A stretch of DNA of 64,000 nt from JACKOB01 sp024234575 (lineage in GTDB: Bacteria > Pseudomonadota > Gammaproteobacteria > Pseudomonadales > Oleiphilaceae). Where the stretch lies: positions 62,001-126,000 of the forward strand of contig JBPJFZ010000008.1 in assembly GCA_051208035.1 (NCBI GenBank), written 5' to 3'. A program made the position numbers and the translations under genes. Under the pieces are notes generated by a model. That model was given only the letters and a program-made list of their open reading frames with translations. It did no database searches and was not told the origin of the DNA. Each line of letters starts with the position of its first letter. The first letter of the stretch is position 1. Positions 8,471 to 17,248 of this stretch are shown piece after piece.

Positions 8471-8780
8471 GATTCTTCAGCTTGGATTAATGACTACGTC
8501 TTATCGAAGTCAGCCCGGATCGGCAGGTGGTGTCTCGTCCCCGCAAAAGCGGCTTGTTTTTAACTGTAGCTGAAAGGGGGCACTTTTGACCAGTAAAAAC
8601 CCTAAAAACAAGATGTTAAAGCGCTGTCAGGTATATTTGGCAAGTTTACTCGCGGTGCCTTCCTTTCATAAAGTTCTCAGTGTCTATCCGCAGTGGCGGC
8701 GGTCAGATGGAATCTGCGCTACTGTTGGCGACAGCGACGCGGTATACTAGCCCGATGAATTGGATAGCGGGAACTTAAAA
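8471..8780. promoter_or_regulatory. Divergent intergenic region before proA with -10-like TATACT
   Basis: This 310-bp gap separates the GGDEF-like operon from proA. A TATACT at 8743-8748, 33 bp before the proA ATG, could be a -10 box, but no good -35 sits 16-18 bp upstream (TTGGCG at 8725 leaves only 12 bp). Apart from this I see no gene or clear structure. Confidence 0.3.
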
Positions 8781-10037
8781 ATGAATGTTCAGGAATATAT
8801 GCAGGCCGTAGGCAAAAATGCTCGCGCTGCAGCAGCACAAATTGTGAAGGCAACGACTGCTGCAAAGAATCAGGCGCTGGTGGCAATGGCTCAGGCGATA
8901 GACGATTCCAGAGATGCGTTGGCTGCAGCCAATGCGAAAGATCTTGAGGCCGGCAAAGCCAGCGGCCTTGACGCCGCAATGCTCGACCGCCTTGCCCTCA
9001 CTCCAGCCAGAATCGACGCGATGATCGAAGGGTTGCAGCAGGTTGCCGCCTTGCCTGATCCAGTTGGCACAATTACCGACATGAGTTATCGGCCTTCTGG
9101 TATTCAGGTAGGCAAAATGAGAGTGCCACTTGGGGTGGTGGGCATTATCTACGAGTCTCGTCCAAATGTGACGGCCGAAGCGGCGAGCCTGTGTTTAAAG
9201 TCTGGTAACGCCACCATTTTGCGTGGTGGCTCGGAAGCCATTCATTCTAATCAGGCGATTGCCGCCTGCATTCAAAGTGGTCTCAGTACTGCGGGGTTGC
9301 CTGCAGACACCGTTCAGGTAATTAATACTACCGACCGTGAGGCTGTCGGGCAGTTGATTACGATGCCTGAGTATGTCGATGTGATTGTACCTCGCGGTGG
9401 GAAAGGCCTGATCGAGCGTATTAGCCGCGATGCCCGCGTTGCGGTGATTAAACACCTGGATGGAATTTGTCATGTATTCATTGATAAGTTTGCGGATCGT
9501 GATAAAGCCATTGCGATTGCTATGAATGCGAAAACCCACCGTTATGGTACCTGCAATACGATGGAAACACTGCTCGTTCATGCGGATGTGGCTGCAGATA
9601 TTTTGCCCGATCTGGCTGGTTTGTATAAAGGAGCGGGGGTTGAATTGCGCGGCTGTGACAAAACCTGCCGTATTCTTTCAGGTATTGCTTCTGCGACCGA
9701 AGAAGATTGGTCAACCGAATATCTTGCACCCGTATTGGCAATAAAAGTGGTTGAGGGTTTTGATGCGGCCGTTATGCATATCAATAAATATGGTTCGCAT
9801 CATACTGATGCTATCGTTTCTGAAAACTACACGCGCGCCAGGCGTTTTCTTGCTGAGGTTGACTCAAGCTCGGTCATGATTAACGCATCAACACGATTTG
9901 CCGATGGTTTCGAATATGGTTTGGGGGCCGAAATAGGTATTTCGACTGATAAAATCCATGCACGAGGCCCTGTTGGGCTTGAGGGTTTAACCTCGCAAAA
10001 ATATGTTGTTTTTGGGGATGGCCATATCCGCAAATGA
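8781..10037 (+). CDS. proA: Glutamate-5-semialdehyde dehydrogenase (gamma-glutamyl phosphate reductase)
   Basis: A 418-residue enzyme, NADPH-dependent, making glutamate-5-semialdehyde in proline synthesis. Recognisable family stretches are MRVPLGVVGIIYESRPNVT, SLCLKSGNATILRGGSEA, VIVPRGGKGLIERI, the catalytic cysteine in YGTCNTMETLLVH (Cys258), and the C-terminal ARGPVGLEGLTSQKYV. ATG 8781 (MNVQEYM) is preferred over an in-frame TTG at 8760 because it matches the usual start of ProA. The stop overlaps the start of nadD (ATGA), so the two are translationally coupled; proB is not in this window. Confidence 0.96.
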   Translation: MNVQEYMQAVGKNARAAAAQIVKATTAAKNQALVAMAQAIDDSRDALAAANAKDLEAGKASGLDAAMLDRLALTPARIDAMIEGLQQVAALPDPVGTITDMSYRPSGIQVGKMRVPLGVVGIIYESRPNVTAEAASLCLKSGNATILRGGSEAIHSNQAIAACIQSGLSTAGLPADTVQVINTTDREAVGQLITMPEYVDVIVPRGGKGLIERISRDARVAVIKHLDGICHVFIDKFADRDKAIAIAMNAKTHRYGTCNTMETLLVHADVAADILPDLAGLYKGAGVELRGCDKTCRILSGIASATEEDWSTEYLAPVLAIKVVEGFDAAVMHINKYGSHHTDAIVSENYTRARRFLAEVDSSSVMINASTRFADGFEYGLGAEIGISTDKIHARGPVGLEGLTSQKYVVFGDGHIRK

Positions 10038-10684
10038 CAGACCGGAACACACATCCACAGATGCATATATATATGGGGGGGACATACGATCCCGTGCATG
10101 TAGGGCATCTGCGGATTGCAATCGATCTCGCCGATGTTCTGCAGAGTGACAAAGTAAATTTGATGCCCTGTTACCAGCCGGTGCATCGCGGTTTGCCTGG
10201 ATGTTCGGCGCAAGACAGGCTTAATATGCTCAGGCTGGCGGTGATAGATTGCTCCGTATTGGCCGTTGATGATCGTGAAGTTATGCGTGCAGGTCCATCC
10301 TACACAGTTGATACGCTTACCAAAATACGGTCAGATATAGGTCCGGATGCACCGCTGTGTCTGGTAGTAGGACAGGATGCGTTCAACGGCTTTTTACAAT
10401 GGAAGTCATGGCGCAGGATCACAGAGCTGGCGCATTTGGTTGTCGTGTCTCGCCCCGGCTTTAGCGATAGCCAAACACCCCCTGAGTTGGCATCAGGACT
10501 AGTGGATTCAACCGTATTGTTGCGCCACACCCCCGCTGGTTCTATTCTGCGTTTGTCGCTGGCGATGCTGGATGTTTCCAGCACGGAAATTAGGCAAAGA
10601 CTTATGGCCGGTAAGTCGGTAAAATACCTCCTCCCTGATCCGGTGATTGCCTATATTCGTGAGCACCGTCTTTACCATTCTTAG
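10034..10684 (+). CDS. nadD: Nicotinate-nucleotide adenylyltransferase
   Basis: A 216-residue nucleotidyltransferase that adenylates nicotinate mononucleotide in NAD synthesis. The N-terminal MGGTYDPVHVGHLRIA carries the GxFDPxHxGH nucleotide-binding motif (here GTYDPVHVGH), with VVGQDAFNGFLQWKSW in the middle and the C-terminal SSTEIRQRL motif. It starts at an ATG overlapping the proA stop by 4 bp. proA-nadD-rsfS-rlmH-mrdA is a widespread gammaproteobacterial order. Confidence 0.95.
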   Translation: MTDRNTHPQMHIYMGGTYDPVHVGHLRIAIDLADVLQSDKVNLMPCYQPVHRGLPGCSAQDRLNMLRLAVIDCSVLAVDDREVMRAGPSYTVDTLTKIRSDIGPDAPLCLVVGQDAFNGFLQWKSWRRITELAHLVVVSRPGFSDSQTPPELASGLVDSTVLLRHTPAGSILRLSLAMLDVSSTEIRQRLMAGKSVKYLLPDPVIAYIREHRLYHS

Positions 10685-10746
10685 CTGTTTTTAGTCCAAT
10701 ACGACAAAGCGCAATCGAATAGGAACGACTAAAACAGGATTTTTCT
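10685..10746 (+). terminator. Possible terminator after nadD
   Basis: Arms CTGTTTTTAGTC (10685-10696) and GACTAAAACAG (10727-10737) pair almost perfectly across a 30-nt loop and are followed by GATTTTTC. The long loop makes it less certain than a classical terminator. The remaining bases to 10945 show no gene. Confidence 0.4.
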
Positions 10747-10945
10747 AGCGATTTGAGTGTTTTTTGAGCTACTATTTTGCATGGTAGTAAGTAAAAACGC
10801 CCATTGCCAGATTGGTAAGCTATCAGGTTGGGTGCTTAAACAGGAATGTGCAGGGCAGAAGTTTAGCTAAACGGAGGGTATTGACGTGAGCCCACTGGCG
10901 CACAAATAGCGTTAAAAGGTTGCCGCAGGCAATCTGCTTGGTACG

Positions 10946-11323
10946 ATGGTGGAGCAACAGAGACGAATTATGGAATTGGAAGAATTGAAAAGTGTTATTT
11001 TAGCCGCTCTTGAAGATCTCAAGGCAAAAGATATAACGGTAATTGATGTACGCGAGCGCACCAGTGTGACCGACTACATGATTATCGCCAGCGGTACTTC
11101 AAACCGACATGTAAAATCACTGGCAGACAACGTTCTGATAGAAGCCAAAAACAATGGGCTGCGTCCATTAGGTGCCGAAGGTGCTGCAGGCAGTGATTGG
11201 ATTCTTGTCGATCTCGGTGAAATCGTCGTACATGTCATGTTACCTGCGACGCGAGAGTTTTATGATCTCGAACGCTTCTGGAGGCAAGCACCCGACGCCT
11301 CTGGCTCAATTGCCGCAGAGTAA
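10946..11323 (+). CDS. rsfS: Ribosomal silencing factor RsfS (Iojap family)
   Basis: A 125-residue protein; an in-frame ATG at 10970 would give 117 residues, closer to the usual length. The core LEDLKAKDITVIDVRERTSVTDYMIIASGTSNRHV and WILVDLGEIVVHVMLPATREFYDLERFW are hallmark Iojap sequences. RsfS binds ribosomal protein uL14 on the 50S subunit and blocks subunit joining in starvation or stationary phase. It precedes rlmH, another 50S-acting factor, as in most relatives. Confidence 0.95.
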   Translation: MVEQQRRIMELEELKSVILAALEDLKAKDITVIDVRERTSVTDYMIIASGTSNRHVKSLADNVLIEAKNNGLRPLGAEGAAGSDWILVDLGEIVVHVMLPATREFYDLERFWRQAPDASGSIAAE

Positions 11324-11406
11324 CACTATTAGCTTTGTCCGTTGCTGTGATTGCGGCACGGACTAACTGAAGCAGTCTGCAACATTAGCTTGGTCAAATT
11401 TAAACA

Positions 11407-11877
11407 ATGCGTTTAAAAATCATAGCCGTTGGCACGAAAATGCCCGCCTGGATAACTCAGGGCTTCGACGAGTATTGTCGGCGCATGCCGGCCGAGCTGC
11501 CGGTGCAGTTGATTGAGATACCATTAGCGAAACGTGGCAAGAACCCTGATATCGCCCGCGCCATCGCGAGTGAAGGCAAGGCAGTAATGGAGCAAATTCG
11601 ACCTGCTGATTTTGTCGTAGGGCTAGAGGTGACCGGTAAGTCACTGACTACCGAAAAGCTGGCGAATGAATTGGCCAGGTGGCAAATGCAGGGGCGAGAT
11701 GTCTGTTTGCTTATCGGTGGACCCGATGGCAACGCTCCTGTCTGTAGGGACAGGGCAGACATGACCTGGTCTTTATCATCATTGACCTTGCCGCACCCTC
11801 TGGTGCGCGTTATGCTGGCAGAACAGTTATATCGAGCCTGGAGTATCAATGCCAATCACCCCTATCATCGTGCCTAG
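11407..11877 (+). CDS. rlmH: 23S rRNA (pseudouridine1915-N3)-methyltransferase RlmH
   Basis: A 156-residue SPOUT methyltransferase, matching the ~155-residue family. Diagnostic stretches are MRLKIIAVGTKMPAW, LLIGGPDGNAP (the S-adenosylmethionine knot loop), LSSLTLPHPLVRVMLAEQLYRAWSI and the C-terminal NHPYHRA. It methylates pseudouridine 1915 of 23S rRNA on assembled 70S ribosomes. An imperfect hairpin with GTCCG/CGGAC arms sits in the 83-bp gap after rsfS (11338-11364), function unknown. Confidence 0.96.
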   Translation: MRLKIIAVGTKMPAWITQGFDEYCRRMPAELPVQLIEIPLAKRGKNPDIARAIASEGKAVMEQIRPADFVVGLEVTGKSLTTEKLANELARWQMQGRDVCLLIGGPDGNAPVCRDRADMTWSLSSLTLPHPLVRVMLAEQLYRAWSINANHPYHRA

Positions 11878-11935
11878 CAAGGATAAGTTCCCATTATATT
11901 TGCACATAGATGCTCTCTGCTAAGCGAGAAAATGC

Positions 11936-13849
11936 GTGGATAAAACTCGCACCATTAAGGATCCGGCCCGAGAGAAGAAACAATTTACCAATCGGGCATT
12001 ACTGTCGGCGTTGATCGTATTATTGTTGGCTGCGTTGTTGCTTTCCCGTCTCTACTTTTTACAAGTTATAGAACATTCCACTTATCAAACCTTGTCAGAT
12101 AAAAACAGGATGCAGTTGCAGTCAATACCGCCAACACGCGGGTTAATCTATGATCGCAATGGTGTTTTATTGGCAGACAACCAGCCGGTGTTCAGCGTTA
12201 CTCTGGTGAAAGAGCGCACCGAAAATATTGAAGAGACGCTAAGTGAGCTAGGTAAAATAATAGCTCTGGATGAAGATGATTTAGAGCGTTTTCATCAGCG
12301 AATCGAAGGCCACCGAAAGCCCTACGAGTCAGTGCCGATAAAAATTCGCTTGTCCGAGGACGAGATCGCACGCCTGGCCGTTGACCGATATCGATTTCCG
12401 GGTGTGGAAGTTGAGGCCGAACTGGTTCGCCACTATCCCATGAAAGGCACTATGGCGCATGTATTGGGTTATGTTGGCAGAATCAACGAAAAAGAGCTGA
12501 AAGAACTCGATCCGACAAACTATTCCGGTACCCATTATCTTGGTAAGCTTGGCATAGAAAAGTTTTACGAAGACATGTTGCATGGTTTTGTTGGCTTTCA
12601 GAATGTCGAAACCAATGCCCGTGGCCGTATTTTGCGAGTGCTTGAGCGGATGGACCCGACGCCCGGTCACGATTTAGTGTTGCATCTGGATAGCCGCTTA
12701 CAATTGCGAACTGAACAGGTGCTTGAAGGTAGACGTGGTGCGGTGGTGGCCATTGAACCGAAAACTGGCGGTGTATTGGCGATGGTAAGTACACCCAGTT
12801 TTGATCCCAATTTGTTTGTAACGGGCATCGACCATAAAAGCTATAAAGATTTACGTGAATCAACTGACATCCCACTGTTTAATCGTGCGTTGCGCGGACA
12901 ATACCCTCCAGGATCCACAATTAAACCAATTATGGGGCTCGCAGGCCTCGACACTGCTACTGTAACGAGACAAACAACCGTCTGGGATCCGGGGTGGTAT
13001 CAGCTCAGGAACGATGATCGCTATTATCGAGACTGGAAACGTATTGGGCATGGCCGGGTCGATCTGCATTCTGCCATCGTCGAGTCCTGCGATACCTATT
13101 TTTATGATCTTGGTCATAAAATGGGTGTCGATCATATGAGTCGGTACCTCGATAAGTTTGGATTGGGGGCAAACTGGTCGCTGGATATTCCGGAGGGAAG
13201 AGATGGGCTTTTACCTAGTAGAGAGTGGAAGCGAGGTGCAAAGGGGTTACCCTGGTTCCCAGGTGATTCGTTGAATATGTCAATAGGGCAGGGTTTTATG
13301 CTGATGACGCCGCTACAACTGGCCACTGCAACGGCGGTTTTGGCTAACCGGGGCGTGTGGCAGCGACCGCATCTGGTAAGTCAGATTCGCGATGAGAATG
13401 GCGATGATGTCATCGTTGAGCCACAGGAAGTACCGCCGAACATAACTTTGAAAAATCCGGACGATTGGAGCTTTATTTTTGAAGCAATGACTGATGTGAT
13501 GCATGGCAAGCAAGGAACTGCGCGTTCGAGTGGGCGTGGTGCACTATATAAAATGGCGGGCAAGACAGGTACGGCCCAGGTAGTCGCAATAAAGCAGGGT
13601 GAAAAGTATGATGCTGATGCCCTCGAAGAGCGGCATCGTGACCATGCTTTGTTTATTGGTTTTGCCCCTGTCGATGATCCACAGATAGCTGTGGCGGTGC
13701 TGGTTGAAAATGGCGGAGGAGGAAGTCGCACGGCGGCACCTGTCGCCCGAGAAGTTTTTGATGCCTGGTTATTGGAGTTTAGCGGTTATTTTAATAGCGA
13801 AGGTGAAAGGCAAGCGCCTGTTTTGCCCGTGATAACGAGTGAGCGGTAA
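11936..13849 (+). CDS. mrdA: Peptidoglycan DD-transpeptidase PBP2
   Basis: A 637-residue class B penicillin-binding protein. It has a short cytoplasmic tail, one transmembrane anchor (~24-45, LLSALIVLLLAALLLSRLYF), a pedestal region, and a transpeptidase domain with Ser327-x-x-Lys330 (PGSTIKP), Ser384-Cys-Asp386 and Lys543-Thr-Gly-Thr. It crosslinks peptidoglycan during rod elongation together with RodA, the next gene. The GTG start at 11936 is used because no in-frame ATG lies upstream of the anchor; the nearby ATG at 11932 is out of frame. All active-site motifs are intact. Confidence 0.96.
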   Translation: MDKTRTIKDPAREKKQFTNRALLSALIVLLLAALLLSRLYFLQVIEHSTYQTLSDKNRMQLQSIPPTRGLIYDRNGVLLADNQPVFSVTLVKERTENIEETLSELGKIIALDEDDLERFHQRIEGHRKPYESVPIKIRLSEDEIARLAVDRYRFPGVEVEAELVRHYPMKGTMAHVLGYVGRINEKELKELDPTNYSGTHYLGKLGIEKFYEDMLHGFVGFQNVETNARGRILRVLERMDPTPGHDLVLHLDSRLQLRTEQVLEGRRGAVVAIEPKTGGVLAMVSTPSFDPNLFVTGIDHKSYKDLRESTDIPLFNRALRGQYPPGSTIKPIMGLAGLDTATVTRQTTVWDPGWYQLRNDDRYYRDWKRIGHGRVDLHSAIVESCDTYFYDLGHKMGVDHMSRYLDKFGLGANWSLDIPEGRDGLLPSREWKRGAKGLPWFPGDSLNMSIGQGFMLMTPLQLATATAVLANRGVWQRPHLVSQIRDENGDDVIVEPQEVPPNITLKNPDDWSFIFEAMTDVMHGKQGTARSSGRGALYKMAGKTGTAQVVAIKQGEKYDADALEERHRDHALFIGFAPVDDPQIAVAVLVENGGGGSRTAAPVAREVFDAWLLEFSGYFNSEGERQAPVLPVITSER

Positions 13850-13883
13850 ATGTGTTTGGTGTTACGAAGTGGAGATGTGACAG

Positions 13884-15032
13884 TTGGCGAATAAAGATTT
13901 TGTCAGGCAGTTGCCTGGGGCGTCACATCACCTCGCGCGCTCCAGTAGCTGGTCTATGCGTTTGCATGTAGACCCGGTACTGCTCTTTTTACTTCTTGTT
14001 TTGTCGATTGGTGGGCTGTTCGTACTTTACAGTGGGGCCGGAGAAAGCTTTGCTGATGTGCAGAAACAGTCGATACGGTTCGTTTTGGCTTTTGTCGTGA
14101 TGCTTGTTTTCGCACAATTAGATCCTTCTGTATATCGACGATGGGCTCCGTGGCTCTACCTGCTGGGAATCATCGCGTTGGCGGCGGTGTTAATCGCCGG
14201 TACTGGCGCAAAAGGCGCACAGCGTTGGCTGAAACTTCCCGGATTACCTCGCTTTCAGCCTTCAGAATTTATGAAACTAGCGATGCCAATGATGGTGGCC
14301 TGGTATTTGAGTTCGCGAATTCTACCGCCTAAATTTAAGCATGTTGTTGGCTCACTGGTTATTTTACTGCTGCCGGTTGTGCTTATCGTCAAGCAACCTG
14401 ATTTAGGTACATCCTTATTAATTTTAGCGTCAGGTATTTTCGTGCTCTTTTTTGCCGGGCTTAGCTGGAAGTATGTGGCAGCATTTGCTACGGCAGTGGG
14501 TGCCCTCGCGCCAGTGATGTGGTTTTTGGTGATGCGTGAGTACCAAAAACAGCGTGTACTGACTTTTCTTGACCCCGAAAGTGACCCATTGGGTTCTGGC
14601 TGGAATATTATTCAGTCGAAAACAGCGATCGGCTCAGGCGGTTTGTATGGGAAAGGTTGGTTGCAAGGCACTCAATCTCAGCTCGACTTTTTGCCTGAAA
14701 GTCACACAGACTTTATTATTGCCGTGCTCGCTGAAGAGTTTGGTTTGGTTGGTGTGTCGGTTTTACTCTCCATATACCTGATGATAATCGCGCGCGGGCT
14801 CTATATTGCCGCTAAGGCGCAAGATGCTTTCAGTCGGTTATTAGCTGGAAGCCTCGTCCTCACTTTTTTCGTCTACGTATTCGTCAATATAGGCATGGTG
14901 AGCGGTATCCTGCCGGTTGTGGGGGTTCCATTGCCTCTGGTAAGTTACGGTGGGACTTCCATCGTGACGCTTATGGCTGCATTTGGTGTTCTAATGTCGA
15001 TACATACTCACCGTAAAATGGTTGCTCGATAG
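13884..15032 (+). CDS. rodA: Peptidoglycan glycosyltransferase RodA (SEDS family)
   Basis: A 382-residue polytopic membrane protein with about ten helices. SEDS hallmarks include FQPSEFMKLAMPMMVAWYLS, QPDLGTSLLI, IIQSKTAIGSGGLYGKGW, LPESHTDFIIAVLAEEFG and VGVPLPLVSYGGTS. It polymerises lipid II in the elongasome with PBP2. A TTG start at 13884 with GGAG nine bases upstream gives a cytoplasmic N-terminus; an ATG at 13956 is the alternative. It follows mrdA by 34 bp and is surely co-transcribed. Confidence 0.95.
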   Translation: MANKDFVRQLPGASHHLARSSSWSMRLHVDPVLLFLLLVLSIGGLFVLYSGAGESFADVQKQSIRFVLAFVVMLVFAQLDPSVYRRWAPWLYLLGIIALAAVLIAGTGAKGAQRWLKLPGLPRFQPSEFMKLAMPMMVAWYLSSRILPPKFKHVVGSLVILLLPVVLIVKQPDLGTSLLILASGIFVLFFAGLSWKYVAAFATAVGALAPVMWFLVMREYQKQRVLTFLDPESDPLGSGWNIIQSKTAIGSGGLYGKGWLQGTQSQLDFLPESHTDFIIAVLAEEFGLVGVSVLLSIYLMIIARGLYIAAKAQDAFSRLLAGSLVLTFFVYVFVNIGMVSGILPVVGVPLPLVSYGGTSIVTLMAAFGVLMSIHTHRKMVAR

Positions 15033-15147
15033 GCCGGTATGTGCAGACGTAAACATGAAATTTTGTACAAGGTGCTGCAATTCACAGAAAAAACTATTAA
15101 CGTAGTCTTACTCAGAGATCGGTTTTATAAGAAAAACAGAGGGATAT

Positions 15148-16134
15148 ATGGGGTTCTTTACAGTGGGCAGAGGTTGTATCTGGTTGTTTTTTACGGGGCT
15201 TTTGGTGACGTCGGCGGTGCGCGCAGACTATACCGAAAATGCTGAAGTTAAGGATTTTGTCGATACGATGGTTACCAAATATGCGTTTGACAAGGATTGG
15301 CTGAATTCGAAACTGGCGCAGGCCGAGAAAAAGGACAGCATTATCGAAGCAATGAGTCGGCCTGCAGAAAAGGTTTTGGAGTGGGAAGGTTACCGTAAAA
15401 TTTTTCTTACCGAAGATCGAATTGCGAAAGGAAAAGAGTTTCTTGTCGAGTACAAAAGTACCTTCGATAGAATGGAAAAGCAGTTTGGTGTGCCGCGTGA
15501 AGTTGTGGCAGCGATTATTGGTGTAGAGACTCGTTACGGTCGTCATACAGGTAACTACCGGGTGATAGATGCCTTGGCGACGCTTGCATTTGATTATCCT
15601 CCAAGAAGCAAGTTTTTCAGAAGTGAGTTTGAAAACTACTTTCTGCTGACTCGTGAACAGGGCTTTGACCCGATAGAGCTAAAAGGCTCTTACGCAGGCG
15701 CAATGGGGTACGGGCAGTTTATTCCGAGCAGTTACCGTAATTTCGCGATTGATTTCGACGGCGACGGCATAGCAGATATATTATCTAACCCGGTTGATGC
15801 GATTGGCAGTGTTGCCAATTATTTTGTTAAACATAAGTGGGTGCCCGGTGAGCCAGTTGCCGCGAAGGTTACCGTGAAAGGAGATGCCTGGCAGCCGCTC
15901 ATCCAAAAAAGCCTGAAGCATGATAAAGCTGTTGCAGATTTTACCGCCAATGGTGTGGTTCTCAAAGAGAAGTACGATCCCAAAGCCAGCGCCAGGTTGA
16001 TGGCATTAAATGGTGATAACGGCGTTGAGTACTGGTTAACGCTCAGAAACTTTTATGCTATCACCCGTTACAATCACAGTGAGATGTATGCATTGGCTGT
16101 TTATCAGCTTTCTCAGGCGATTGCCGGCTCGTAA
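15148..16134 (+). CDS. mltB: Lytic murein transglycosylase B
   Basis: A 328-residue periplasmic enzyme. The catalytic Glu127 lies in VETRYG, and GSYAGAMGYGQFIPSSYRNFAIDFDGDG is the MltB/SltB signature that includes the Asp-rich loop. It cleaves glycan strands with formation of 1,6-anhydro-muramyl ends. The N-terminal signal (CIWLFFTGLLVTSAVRA) looks like a signal peptidase I type; no lipobox is seen, unlike E. coli MltB, so this form is probably soluble. GAGGGATAT lies just before the ATG. The stop overlaps the rlpA start (TAATG). Confidence 0.93.
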   Translation: MGFFTVGRGCIWLFFTGLLVTSAVRADYTENAEVKDFVDTMVTKYAFDKDWLNSKLAQAEKKDSIIEAMSRPAEKVLEWEGYRKIFLTEDRIAKGKEFLVEYKSTFDRMEKQFGVPREVVAAIIGVETRYGRHTGNYRVIDALATLAFDYPPRSKFFRSEFENYFLLTREQGFDPIELKGSYAGAMGYGQFIPSSYRNFAIDFDGDGIADILSNPVDAIGSVANYFVKHKWVPGEPVAAKVTVKGDAWQPLIQKSLKHDKAVADFTANGVVLKEKYDPKASARLMALNGDNGVEYWLTLRNFYAITRYNHSEMYALAVYQLSQAIAGS

Positions 16135-17039
16135 TGAAGCGCGCTTTGCTTAGGTTTACGGAAATCAAAAGCTTTACAAGTGGCCGGCAGGTTGTAAACG
16201 CCCGAACGCGTCTGCTGTGTCTGCTGTTGCTCTGCTCAAGCTTGATTGCCGGTTGTGCATCCCAGCCCCAATCTCGCTACTCCATTGATCAGGACATCGG
16301 GCCAACGGAAGGGTTCGATGCTTCCCGCGTTCCTGATGCAGTGCCGAGATACGAAGTCAGAACAAAGGCAGGTAACAAATCACCTTACACGATTTTGGGT
16401 GAAACCTATTACGTTTTAGAGTCGAACGAAGGCTTTAAACAAAAAGGCATTGCTTCCTGGTACGGCAAAAAGTTTCATGGCCATAAAACTTCCAACGGAG
16501 AGGTTTATAGCATGTACGGTATGACAGCTGCCCATAAAACGCTGCCGATACCCTCCTATGTGCGTGTTACCAATACCGACAACGGCCGCACCGTCATCGT
16601 TCGAGTCAATGATCGGGGGCCATTTCATGAAGGTAGGGTAATTGATTTGTCATACGCTGCTGCGCAGAAATTGGGGTATGCCGACAAAGGCACGGCCAAC
16701 GTCGAACTTGAAGTTATTAATACCGAGGGCGACAGCACTACCGAACCCTATCCAGCAGCTGCAGATGCGCTACCTGTCGGACATGGTTATTATGTGCAGG
16801 TGGGGGCCTATACGAACCCAGAGTCGGCGCAAAAAGTGAAAAAGATGTTAGAAGGCTGGGCTAAAGACCCCGTGCTGATTACCCGTTCAAACGAGTCGGG
16901 TGTTACCGTGCATCGTGTGCGCGTTGGACCTTTTACACGTCGCAGAGATGCAGAAAAATTACATAATAATTTACAGCGCCGAAACTTTGGCTCGCCTATT
17001 ATCCTGGTTCGGCCCCTGACCGAGAAAGCGGTTACGTAA
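16134..17039 (+). CDS. rlpA: Septal ring lytic transglycosylase RlpA, lipoprotein with SPOR domain
   Basis: A 301-residue lipoprotein: the lipobox LIAGC places the mature Cys at residue ~41. A double-psi beta-barrel follows (GIASWYGKKFHGHKTSNGEVY, MTAAHKTLPIPSYVRVTN, VRVNDRGPFHEGRVIDLSYAAA). The C-terminal SPOR domain (GYYVQVGAYTNPESAQK to GPFTRRRDAEKL) binds denuded glycans at the septum. In relatives RlpA cleaves such glycans. Residues before the hydrophobic segment are long and basic, and a later in-frame start cannot be excluded. It is coupled to mltB by overlapping stop and start. Confidence 0.94.
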   Translation: MKRALLRFTEIKSFTSGRQVVNARTRLLCLLLLCSSLIAGCASQPQSRYSIDQDIGPTEGFDASRVPDAVPRYEVRTKAGNKSPYTILGETYYVLESNEGFKQKGIASWYGKKFHGHKTSNGEVYSMYGMTAAHKTLPIPSYVRVTNTDNGRTVIVRVNDRGPFHEGRVIDLSYAAAQKLGYADKGTANVELEVINTEGDSTTEPYPAAADALPVGHGYYVQVGAYTNPESAQKVKKMLEGWAKDPVLITRSNESGVTVHRVRVGPFTRRRDAEKLHNNLQRRNFGSPIILVRPLTEKAVT

Positions 17040-17248
17040 ATCGTTGAAGTGTCATGACATATTCACCAGCTTGAATCGTCCGGGAGGGTGAAAAGACTTC
17101 GTGAATGGGTTACTATCCCGTTCCTCACAAGTGCAGATATTTTTGCTCTTGTCAGGCAGTCTGGGCATAAAATGCAAAGCTGCCACTATCTGAAATCGTT
17201 GTCATAGTCCGTGGCGAAGTTTGTCCATGTGGCCAACGAGTCGCTAAC